Positions 24,176 through 31,542 of a stretch of 64,000 bases of DNA are shown in pieces (within the stretch, counting starts at the first letter, position 1; the number at the start of each line of letters is the position of its first letter). The position numbers and the translations under genes were made by a program. The notes under the pieces are model-generated. The model was not told the DNA's origin and did not search any database. It saw only the letters and a list, made by a program, of their open reading frames with translations. The stretch comes from Curtobacterium citreum. Its GTDB lineage: Bacteria > Actinomycetota > Actinomycetes > Actinomycetales > Microbacteriaceae. Location: positions 930,001-994,000 of the forward strand of contig NZ_VFMQ01000001.1 of the NCBI RefSeq assembly GCF_006715175.1. Direction: 5' to 3'.

Positions 24176-25483
24176 ATGGCCCGACCGGCCACGACCACGC
24201 CCGGCAACGCCGCGCGCGTCCTCCGCATCGTGCACGAGGGCGGGCCGCTCCCGCGCGCCGAGCTCACCCGTCGTACGGGCCTGAACCGCTCGACGGTCCT
24301 GGCGATAGTCGGCGAGCTCGTCGAACAGGGGCTCGTGCACGAGGAGTCCCCCGCCCCCGGCGGCCCCGGTGCCGATCGCCCCACAGCCGGCGTCGGACGT
24401 CCCAGCGCGATCGTCCGCGCGTCGCCGGACGTCGTGGCCGCCGCCGTCACGGTCGAGATCGACGCCGTCGGGGTGGCCCTCGTCGCGCTCGACGGCACCG
24501 TGCGCGACCGGCTCGTCGAACCCCAGCCCAGCGTCCCGAGCGCGGCCGTGGCGATCGACGCCGTCGCCCGCGTGCTCGGCACCCTCACCACCCGGGCGGC
24601 ACCGGGCCTGCGGCTCGTCGGGGTCGGCGTCGCGGTCCCCGGCATCGTCCGCGTCGAGGACGGGGTCGTCCGGGACGCCCCGCACCTCGGATGGCGGGAC
24701 GAGCCGTTCGCGGGACCGCTCGCCGATCGCCTCGGCCTGCCCGTCCGCGCCGCGAACGACGCGAACGTCGGCGCCTGGGCCGAACGGCTGTACGGCAGCG
24801 CCCGCGGCGTCGACGACCTGGTCTACCTCAACGGCGGCGCGAGCGGCATCGGCGGCGGCATCGTCAGCGCCGGCCGACCGTTCAGCGGCGCCGACGGGTA
24901 CGCGGGCGAGCTCGGGCACACCTTCGTCGCCGCGAACGGCGTCCGCTGCCACTGCGGGGCCGTCGGGTGCCTGGAGACCGAGGCCTCGCGCGAGTCCCTG
25001 ACCGCGGTCACCGGGACACCCCCGGACGACCTCGACGCCCTCGCCGCGGCGCTCGCCGAGGGCCGGGACGAGGTCGAGCGGGTCGTCGACCGGCAGGTCA
25101 CGGCGCTCGCCACCGCGATCCGGAACGCCGTCCACACGGTCGACCCCGAGGTCGTCGTCCTCGGCGGGTTCCTCGGCGAGCTGCTCGGGCACGTCGGGGA
25201 CCGCGTCGAGGACGAGGTCCGGGCGCAGACGATGGCCGCCATGACCGACCGGCTCCGGGTCGTGCCGGCGGCGCTCGGCCGGGACGTCCTGGTGCGCGGG
25301 GCCGCCGAGCTCGGGTTCACCGACCTGCTCCGCGACGGCCAGGCGACGGCGACCCCGATCCAGGCGGCGCAGGCCCCGGCCCGAGCGACGCGGGTCCCGG
25401 CCCAGACGGCCCCGCCCGCCGCCGACACACCGACCACCCCGTCCGACCGCGACGACGCGGTCGAGGAAGCGAGATCCGCATGA
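24176..25483 (+). CDS. ROK-family transcriptional regulator (XylR/NagC type)
   Basis: A 435-residue ROK repressor. A winged HTH (about residues 12-60, PRAELTRRTGLNRSTVLAIV) precedes a sugar-kinase-like domain with RAANDANVGAWAE and the ROK zinc signature CHCGAVGCLE. The C-terminal 50 residues are an Ala/Pro/Thr-rich tail unlike the rest. ATG 24176 has an ACGAGGAG site. It is followed with a 4-base overlap by a xylitol-type dehydrogenase and follows the Gfo/Idh-ThuA operon. It probably controls that operon and xylAB through the ATGTTG-N7-CAACAT site (inference). Confidence 0.9.
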   Translation: MARPATTTPGNAARVLRIVHEGGPLPRAELTRRTGLNRSTVLAIVGELVEQGLVHEESPAPGGPGADRPTAGVGRPSAIVRASPDVVAAAVTVEIDAVGVALVALDGTVRDRLVEPQPSVPSAAVAIDAVARVLGTLTTRAAPGLRLVGVGVAVPGIVRVEDGVVRDAPHLGWRDEPFAGPLADRLGLPVRAANDANVGAWAERLYGSARGVDDLVYLNGGASGIGGGIVSAGRPFSGADGYAGELGHTFVAANGVRCHCGAVGCLETEASRESLTAVTGTPPDDLDALAAALAEGRDEVERVVDRQVTALATAIRNAVHTVDPEVVVLGGFLGELLGHVGDRVEDEVRAQTMAAMTDRLRVVPAALGRDVLVRGAAELGFTDLLRDGQATATPIQAAQAPARATRVPAQTAPPAADTPTTPSDRDDAVEEARSA

Positions 25484-26526
25484 CCGACACCGCCACCACC
25501 CAGCGCGCGAGCGTCCTGCTCGGCACCCAGGACCTCACCGTCGAGGACCGCCCCGTCCCCGAGGTCGCCGCGGGGGACGTCCTCGTCCGCGTCGCCGCCG
25601 TCGGCGTGTGCGGCTCCGACGTGCACTACTACCGCCACGGCCGCATCGGGGACTTCGTCGTCGAGGAGCCCCTCGTCCTCGGCCACGAGCTCTCCGGCAC
25701 GATCGCCGCCGTCGGCGAGGGCGTCGACCCCGCCCGCGTCGGGGAGCGCGTCGCCGTCGAGCCGCAGCGCCCCTGCCACCGCTGCGCGCAGTGCCTGGCC
25801 GGTCGCTACAACCTCTGCCCGCACATGCGCTTCTACGCGACGCCGCCGGTCGACGGCGCGTTCGCCGAGTACGTCACGATCGAGGCCGAGTTCGCCCACA
25901 CCCTGCCCGACACCGTCTCGTTCGAGGCCGGCGCCCTCCTCGAACCCCTGTCCGTCGGCATCGCCGCCGCACGGAAGGCCGGGATCGTCCCCGGGTCGAG
26001 CGTCCTCATCGCCGGCGCCGGTCCGATCGGCGTCATCTGCGCGCAGGTCGCCCGCGCGTTCGGTGCGACGCGCGTCGTCGTCAGCGACCTCGTCCCCGAG
26101 CGCCGCGAGCGGGCGCTGTCCTTCGGCGCGACGGAGGTCGTCGACCCCGTGTCCGTCGACGTCACCTCGGACATCGTCCCCGTCGACGCCTTCATCGACG
26201 CCAGCGGCGCACCCCGTGCGGTCTCGGACGGCATCAAGGCGGTCGGACCGGCCGGCGCCGCCGTCCTGGTCGGGCTCGGCAACTCCGAGATGGTGCTGCC
26301 CGTCGAGCACATCCAGAACCTCGAGGTGACGGTCACCGGCATCTTCCGCTACACGAACACGTGGCCGGTCGCGATCGGGCTGGTCGCGTCCGGACAGGTC
26401 GACCTGGACGCGCTCGTGACGGGACGCTTCGGGCTCGACGACGTCCGCGAGGCCCTCGAGAGCGACACCGACCCGGCCTCCCTCAAGTCGGTCGTCTACC
26501 CGAACGGGGTCCTGTCCGCCTCGTGA
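25480..26526 (+). CDS. Zinc-dependent polyol dehydrogenase (xylitol/sorbitol dehydrogenase type)
   Basis: A 348-residue medium-chain dehydrogenase/reductase. Catalytic zinc ligands are Cys44 (GVCGSDVHYY), His69 and Glu70 (LGHE). The structural zinc is bound by Cys99, Cys102, Cys105 and Cys113. The NAD-binding fold has IAGAGPIGVICAQVA followed by acidic D in VVSDLVPE, favouring NAD over NADP. It would oxidise xylitol, sorbitol or a related polyol to a ketose; xylitol to xylulose would feed XylB. ATG 25480 overlaps the ROK stop (ATGA), so it is coupled to the regulator. Confidence 0.9.
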   Translation: MTDTATTQRASVLLGTQDLTVEDRPVPEVAAGDVLVRVAAVGVCGSDVHYYRHGRIGDFVVEEPLVLGHELSGTIAAVGEGVDPARVGERVAVEPQRPCHRCAQCLAGRYNLCPHMRFYATPPVDGAFAEYVTIEAEFAHTLPDTVSFEAGALLEPLSVGIAAARKAGIVPGSSVLIAGAGPIGVICAQVARAFGATRVVVSDLVPERRERALSFGATEVVDPVSVDVTSDIVPVDAFIDASGAPRAVSDGIKAVGPAGAAVLVGLGNSEMVLPVEHIQNLEVTVTGIFRYTNTWPVAIGLVASGQVDLDALVTGRFGLDDVREALESDTDPASLKSVVYPNGVLSAS

Positions 26527-26554
26527 CCCGCGTCCGTCGTGGCGCGACCAGGAC

Positions 26555-26600
26555 ACGGACTGGAGGCACGTTGCGGGCCCGCCACGTGCCTCCCGTCCGT
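26555..26600. terminator. Palindrome family A, copy 5 (degenerate)
   Basis: Arms 26555-26574 and 26581-26600 match at 18 of 20 positions (ACGGACTGGAGGCACGTTGC). It lies 28 bp after the dehydrogenase stop and likely terminates the ROK/dehydrogenase transcript. Confidence 0.65.
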
Positions 26601-26674
26601 TCTGCGGTCGTGTCCGGCGACCGCACCTGCCGGTGCACCCGGACCGGGGGCACCGGCGCGACACCGCGACGCGC

Positions 26675-26680
26675 TACGGT
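26675..26680 (+). promoter_or_regulatory. Leaderless -10 box TACGGT
   Basis: TACGGT ends six bases before ATG 26687 of the MFS gene. Confidence 0.5.
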
Positions 26681-26686
26681 TCGGCC

Positions 26687-28087
26687 ATGACGGCGACACC
26701 GGCGGCCGCAGTGCCGCAGCGCACCGACCGACGGGCCCTCGTGTCCTGGGCGCTCTGGGACTGGGGGTCCGCGGCGTTCAACGCCGTCGTCACCACCTTC
26801 GTGTTCAGCACCTACCTCGCGAGCCGCGCGTTCGTCGACCCGCGGCTCGTCGCGGCCGAGGGCACCTCGGCTGCCGCCACCCGCGCGGTCGAGCGGGAGC
26901 TCGCGCAGAACGCGGCGACCGTCTCGACCGCCCTGACCGTCGCCGGGATCGTCGTGGCGCTCGTCGCCCCCGCGGTCGGCCGGCTCGCGGACTCCTCCGG
27001 ACACCGGCGCCGGTCGGTGCTCGTCGCGACCATCGGCATCGCGCTGTCGATCGGGGCGATGGTGTTCGTCGCACCGAGCCAGCCGTACCTCGTGCTCGGG
27101 GCCGCCCTGCTCGGAATCGGGACGGTCGCGTACGAGATCGCGACCGTCGGGTACAACGCGATGCTCGGCCAGGTCGCCTCCGGGCCGAAGACCGGCCGGG
27201 TCTCGGCGATCGGCTGGGCGGCCGGGTACTTCGGCGGCATCGTGCTGCTGGTCGTGCTGCTCGTCCTGTGCATCCAGGACTTCGGGACGCCCGGCGTGGC
27301 CGGGGTCCTGCAGCTGCCGGCGACCGTGGCGACCGGGCAGTGGGACGTCCGCGTCGCGATCGGCATCGCCGCCGTGTGGCTCGCCGTCAGCTCGGTGCCG
27401 CTGTTCCTGACCGTCCCCGAGGCCGCGCCGGACCGGACGCAGACCGGCGGCCTGCTCGGGGCCTACCGGGACCTCGGCCGCCACGTCGCCCGGCTGTGGC
27501 GCGAGCGGCGGAACGTCCTGGCGTTCCTGGTCGCGAGCGCGGTGTTCCGCGACGGGGTCGGGGCGGTGTTCACGTTCGGCGGGATCATCGCCGCGCAGGT
27601 GTTCGGCTTCAGTGCGTCCGAGGTGATCCTGTTCGCCATCGTCGCGAACGTCGTCGCCGGGGTCGCGACGTTCCTGTCCGGGCGGCTCGACGACCGGTTC
27701 GGCTCCCGGGCGCTCATCACGGTGTCGCTGATCGGACTCGTCGTGTGCGGCACGGCGGTGCTCGCGGTCGGGACGGCCCAGATCGGGTTCTGGGTGCTCG
27801 GGCTCGCGCTGTGCGTGTTCGTCGGCCCGGTGCAGTCGTCGTCGCGGGCGTACCTGGCGCGGCTCGCGACGCCGGGCCGCGAGGGGGAGCTCTTCGGCCT
27901 GTACGCCACGACCGGGCGGGCGGCGTCGTTCCTGGCGCCGGCGCTGTTCGGGGTCGCCGTGACCCTGACCGGCTCGACGCGCTTCGGCATCCTCGGCATC
28001 GTGGTGGTGCTCGTCGCGGGGCTCGTGCTCATGGCGTTCGTCAAGCGGGAGGACGGGGCGGCGGCCGTCCCGCGCGTCGGGGGCTGA
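26687..28087 (+). CDS. MFS transporter, Atg22-like family
   Basis: A 466-residue major facilitator with about 12 predicted membrane segments. The start VSWALWDWGSAAFNAVVTTF with the WxxWDWG motif is typical of the Atg22-like (UMF1) branch. Loop signatures such as GRLADSSGHRRR after segment 2 and DDRFGSRALI in the second half are visible. Yeast Atg22 exports amino acids from the vacuole; bacterial members have no firm substrate. The gene is probably leaderless (TACGGT six bases before ATG) and monocistronic. Its last codons are part of a 19-bp direct-repeat array. Confidence 0.85.
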   Translation: MTATPAAAVPQRTDRRALVSWALWDWGSAAFNAVVTTFVFSTYLASRAFVDPRLVAAEGTSAAATRAVERELAQNAATVSTALTVAGIVVALVAPAVGRLADSSGHRRRSVLVATIGIALSIGAMVFVAPSQPYLVLGAALLGIGTVAYEIATVGYNAMLGQVASGPKTGRVSAIGWAAGYFGGIVLLVVLLVLCIQDFGTPGVAGVLQLPATVATGQWDVRVAIGIAAVWLAVSSVPLFLTVPEAAPDRTQTGGLLGAYRDLGRHVARLWRERRNVLAFLVASAVFRDGVGAVFTFGGIIAAQVFGFSASEVILFAIVANVVAGVATFLSGRLDDRFGSRALITVSLIGLVVCGTAVLAVGTAQIGFWVLGLALCVFVGPVQSSSRAYLARLATPGREGELFGLYATTGRAASFLAPALFGVAVTLTGSTRFGILGIVVVLVAGLVLMAFVKREDGAAAVPRVGG

Positions 28088-28156
28088 TCCGCGCGTCGGG
28101 TGCCGTTCCGCGCGTCGGAGGCGTTTCCGCTCGTCGGGTGCCGATCCGCGCGTGGT
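28068..28156. repeat. Direct-repeat array (family C), five 19-20-bp units
   Basis: Units containing TCCGCGCGTCGG recur with a 19-bp period at 28088, 28107, 28126 and 28145, after a first copy inside the end of the MFS gene (28068-28080). The rest of the gap to glmU (28157-28265) shows no further feature. Confidence 0.7.
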
Positions 28157-28278
28157 GTGTCGTTCCTTCCGGCACCCCTTGCGCGGTCTTGCCTCCCACG
28201 TCACCTGCGATGGGCCGGATCGTCCACGGTGACGGCCCCGTGGCACCCGCTCGGCTCCCGTGCGCCAGGATGGAGGGC

Positions 28279-29715
28279 ATGACCGACCAGCGGATCGCCG
28301 TCGTCGTCCTCGCCGCCGGGCAGGGCACGCGCATGAAGTCCTCCACCCCCAAGGTGCTGCACCGCCTCGCCGGCCTGCCCCTCGTCGCCCACGTGCTCCG
28401 CACCGCGGCGTCGCTCGAGCCCGAGCACGTCGCCGTGGTGGTCCGGCACGAGCGGGAGCGCGTCGCCGCCGAGGTCGCCGAGCGCGCACCCGGCGCGATC
28501 GTCGTCGACCAGGACGACGTCCCCGGCACCGGGCGCGCCGTCGAGGTCGCGGTCCAGGCACTCCCCGCCGACTTCGAGGGCGCCGTGGTCGTGCTCTCCG
28601 GCGACGTCCCGCTGCTCGACGCCGCGTCGCTCCGCATGCTCGTGGACGCCCACGCCGGGAACGCCGCGACCCTGGTCAGTGCGATCGCCCCCGACCCGAC
28701 CGGCCTCGGCCGCGTGGTCCGCGACGCCTCCGGGGCCTTCGTCGCCGTCGTCGAGCACAAGGACGCGACCGACGAGCAGCGCACCATCACCGAGGCGAAC
28801 GCCGGGATCTACGCGTTCGACGTCGCGCACCTCCGTGCCGTGCTCCCCGGTCTCACGACGGCCAACGCCCAGGGCGAGAAGTACGTCACCGACGTGCCGG
28901 CCCTCATCGCCGCGCGCGGCGGAGCGATCGACGTCGTGACCCTCACCGACCCGTGGCTCGTCGCGGGGATCAACGACCGCGCGCAGCTCGCCGACGCCGC
29001 CCGGGAGCTCAACGCCCGGATCGTCCGTCGGCACCAGCTCGCCGGCGTCACCGTCCAGGACCCCGCGACGACGTGGATCGACCTGGACGTCACCATCGAG
29101 GCCGACGCCGAGGTGCTCCCGGGCACCCAGCTGATCGGCGCCACCGCGATTGCGGCCGGTGCCGTCGTCGGACCGGACACGACCCTGCGCGACACCGAGG
29201 TCGGCGCCGGCGCGACCGTGAACCGGGTCGACGCGACGCTCGCCGTGATCGGGGACGGGGCCTCGGTCGGGCCGTTCGCGTACCTGCGGCCGGGCACGAT
29301 CCTGGGCGACCAGGGCAAGATCGGCACGTTCGTCGAGACCAAGAACGCCGTGATCGGCCGGGGCAGCAAGGTGCCGCACCTGTCCTACATCGGCGACACC
29401 GAGGTCGGCGAGGACTCCAACATCGGGGCGAACACCATCACCGCGAACTACGACGGCGTGCACAAGCACCGCACCGAGGTCGGGTCGAACGTGCGGACCG
29501 GCTCGCACAACGTGTTCGTCGCCCCGGTTAGGATTGGCGACGGGGCGTACACCGGCGCGGGTACGACCGTCCGCAAGGACGTACCGGCCGGGTCGCTCGC
29601 GATCAGCTACGCCCCGCAGCGCAACACCGACGGATGGGTCGAGGAACACCGACCCGGTACGCCGGCGGCCGAGGCGGCTCGGCGCGCGCACGGCGAACAG
29701 AACACGGCGACCTGA
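28279..29715 (+). CDS. glmU: Bifunctional UDP-N-acetylglucosamine pyrophosphorylase / glucosamine-1-phosphate acetyltransferase
   Basis: A 478-residue enzyme that acetylates glucosamine 1-phosphate and couples it to UTP, giving UDP-GlcNAc for peptidoglycan. The N-terminal nucleotidyltransferase domain has VVLAAGQGTRMKSSTPKVLH. The left-handed beta-helix acetyltransferase domain (from about residue 265) shows hexapeptide repeats and the active-site stretch YIGDTEVGEDSNIGANTITA. ATG 28279 has GGAGGG in front, and CAGGAT ends seven bases upstream, so an almost leaderless start is also possible; ATG 28270 is a weaker alternative. The glmU-prs order is the common actinobacterial one. Confidence 0.96.
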   Translation: MTDQRIAVVVLAAGQGTRMKSSTPKVLHRLAGLPLVAHVLRTAASLEPEHVAVVVRHERERVAAEVAERAPGAIVVDQDDVPGTGRAVEVAVQALPADFEGAVVVLSGDVPLLDAASLRMLVDAHAGNAATLVSAIAPDPTGLGRVVRDASGAFVAVVEHKDATDEQRTITEANAGIYAFDVAHLRAVLPGLTTANAQGEKYVTDVPALIAARGGAIDVVTLTDPWLVAGINDRAQLADAARELNARIVRRHQLAGVTVQDPATTWIDLDVTIEADAEVLPGTQLIGATAIAAGAVVGPDTTLRDTEVGAGATVNRVDATLAVIGDGASVGPFAYLRPGTILGDQGKIGTFVETKNAVIGRGSKVPHLSYIGDTEVGEDSNIGANTITANYDGVHKHRTEVGSNVRTGSHNVFVAPVRIGDGAYTGAGTTVRKDVPAGSLAISYAPQRNTDGWVEEHRPGTPAAEAARRAHGEQNTAT

Positions 29716-29764
29716 CCCGGCCGTCGGTAGCGACCCCGAGCGGGTCAGGGAGTGAGCACCGCAC

Positions 29765-30742
29765 TTGTCCGGAATCAAGACAACCGGCCAGAAACGACTC
29801 GTCCTCGTCTCGGGACGAGCGCACCCGGAGCTCTCGGCGCAGATCGCCGACGAACTCGGGGTCGAGCTGGTCCCGACCGACGCCCGCACCTTCGCGAACG
29901 GTGAGCTCTACGCCCGCTTCGACGAGTCGGTCCGCGGCTGCGACGCGTTCGTCATCCAGTCGCACACCGCGCCGATCAACGAGTGGCTCATGGAGCAGCT
30001 CATCATGGTCGACGCGCTCAAGCGTGCCTCGGCGAAGCGCATCACGGTCGTGGCGCCCTTCTACCCCTACGCCCGACAGGACAAGAAGGGTCGCGGTCGC
30101 GAGCCGATCTCGGCCCGACTGGTCGCCGACCTGTTCAAGGCCGCCGGTGCGCACCGCATCATGAGCGTCGACCTGCACGCCGCCCAGATCCAGGGCTTCT
30201 TCGACGGCCCCGTCGACCACCTGTTCGCCATGCCCGTGCTGCTCGAGCGCTTCCAGCAGATCCTCGACCCGGAGACGCTCACCGTCGTGTCGCCGGACAT
30301 GGGCCGCGTGCGCGTCGCCGACATCTGGTCCGAGAAGCTCGGCGCCCCGCTCGCCATCATCCACAAGCGGCGTGACCCGCTCGTCCCGAACCAGGTCTCC
30401 GTGCACGAGATCGTCGGTGACGTCTCCGGCCGCGTCTGCCTGCTCGTCGACGACCTCATCGACACCGGTCGCACGATCGCCAAGGCCGCCGAGGCCCTGA
30501 AGGCGAACGGTGCCACCGGCGTCGTCGTCGCGGCGACCCACGCGGTGTTCTCGGACCCGGCGAAGGACCTGCTGCAGAGCGAGTTCATCGACCGCGTCGT
30601 CGTCACGGACACCCTGCCGCTGCCGGAGGAGAAGCGCTGGGACCGCCTCGAGGTCCTGCCGATCGCCCCGCTCATCGCCCGCGCGATCCACGAGGTCTTC
30701 GACGACGGTTCCGTCACGTCGATGTTCGACGGCGCGGCTTGA
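29765..30742 (+). CDS. prs: Ribose-phosphate pyrophosphokinase (PRPP synthetase)
   Basis: A 325-residue class I PRPP synthetase making PRPP from ribose 5-phosphate and ATP for nucleotide, His and Trp synthesis. Motifs: SQTAP-region VIQSHTAPINEWLME, flexible catalytic loop PYARQDKKGRGREPI, ribose/ATP site DLHAAQIQGFF and the PRPP-binding loop CLLVDDLIDTGRTI. The start is TTG 29765 (no ATG or GTG nearby in frame), with AGGGAGTGAG upstream. It follows glmU by 49 bp on the same strand. Confidence 0.96.
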   Translation: MSGIKTTGQKRLVLVSGRAHPELSAQIADELGVELVPTDARTFANGELYARFDESVRGCDAFVIQSHTAPINEWLMEQLIMVDALKRASAKRITVVAPFYPYARQDKKGRGREPISARLVADLFKAAGAHRIMSVDLHAAQIQGFFDGPVDHLFAMPVLLERFQQILDPETLTVVSPDMGRVRVADIWSEKLGAPLAIIHKRRDPLVPNQVSVHEIVGDVSGRVCLLVDDLIDTGRTIAKAAEALKANGATGVVVAATHAVFSDPAKDLLQSEFIDRVVVTDTLPLPEEKRWDRLEVLPIAPLIARAIHEVFDDGSVTSMFDGAA

Positions 30743-31515
30743 CCACAGCGCGGGACGCGCTCGCCGCCCGGCTTCGGGCGGCGGGCAGCGTGTTCGCCGA
30801 GGACGAGGCCGACCTGCTGCTCGAGGCAGGCGACGGCGATCCGGTCCGCCTGCGTGCCCTGGTGCAGCGGCGCCTCGCCGGTGAGCCGCTCGAGGTCGTC
30901 CTCGGCTGGGCGGCCTTCGACGGACACCGGGTCCGCGTCGCCGCAGGGGTCTTCGTGCCCCGGGCACGCACCGCGGTCGTCGTCGAGCAGGCGGCGCGGC
31001 GGCTCCACCGCTACGACCGGGTCGTCGACCTGTGCTGCGGGGTCGGCGCGATCTCCGTCGCGCTGCTCGGCCGGGTCGGTGCGCTCGACCTCGTCGCGGC
31101 CGACGTGGACCCCGACGCGACCGACGTGGCCGCCGAGAACATCGGGGACCGGGGGATCGTCGTCACGGGTGACCTGTTCGCGCCGCTGCCCGAGCGGTTC
31201 CGGGAGGCCGTCGACGTCATCGCCGTGAACGCCCCGTACGTGCCGTCCGGCGAGGTCGCGACGATGCCGTCGGAGGCCCGCGACCACGAGCGGCTCGTCG
31301 CCCTCGACGGGGGAGCGGACGGCCTCGACGTGCACCGCCGCATCGCCGACGGGGCCGGGGCGTGGTTGCGCCCGGGCGGGGCGGTCGTCATCGAGGTCTC
31401 GGCGGCCCAGTCCGCGGCGTCGGCGGCACTGTTCGCCGCCGACGGGTTCACCGTCGCGGTCGAGCGCGACGACGAGGTCGACGGGACGTGCGTCGTGGCG
31501 GTCCGATCGGCCTGA
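30739..31515 (+). CDS. PrmC/HemK-like N5-glutamine methyltransferase homologue
   Basis: A 258-residue SAM-dependent methyltransferase. The N-terminal helical domain (about residues 1-70) resembles the PrmC release-factor-binding domain, and the Rossmann domain has VVDLCCGVGAISVALLG. The catalytic motif NPPY of PrmC is changed to NAPY (NAPYVP). Known paralogues of this kind are annotated as putative N5-glutamine methyltransferases with unknown target. The start is TTG 30739, overlapping the prs stop by four bases, so it is coupled to prs. It is unlikely to be the main prmC, which usually follows prfA. Confidence 0.82.
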   Translation: MTTARDALAARLRAAGSVFAEDEADLLLEAGDGDPVRLRALVQRRLAGEPLEVVLGWAAFDGHRVRVAAGVFVPRARTAVVVEQAARRLHRYDRVVDLCCGVGAISVALLGRVGALDLVAADVDPDATDVAAENIGDRGIVVTGDLFAPLPERFREAVDVIAVNAPYVPSGEVATMPSEARDHERLVALDGGADGLDVHRRIADGAGAWLRPGGAVVIEVSAAQSAASAALFAADGFTVAVERDDEVDGTCVVAVRSA

Positions 31516-31542
31516 CGTCCGGCTGCCGTCCGCGGACCGCCG

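Noticed and set aside
28068..28156. The five-unit direct repeat as a possible CRISPR array
   Set aside because: Units of 19 bp follow each other without unique spacers of constant length, and no cas gene is nearby.
29716..29764. A tRNA-Gln or other tRNA near glmU-prs
   Set aside because: No cloverleaf or CCA-proximal TTCGA arm can be drawn in the 49-bp gap or in the glmU upstream region.
30739..31515. Assignment as the genuine release-factor methyltransferase prmC
   Set aside because: The catalytic motif is NAPY and the gene is not linked to prfA; the name would overstate what is seen.
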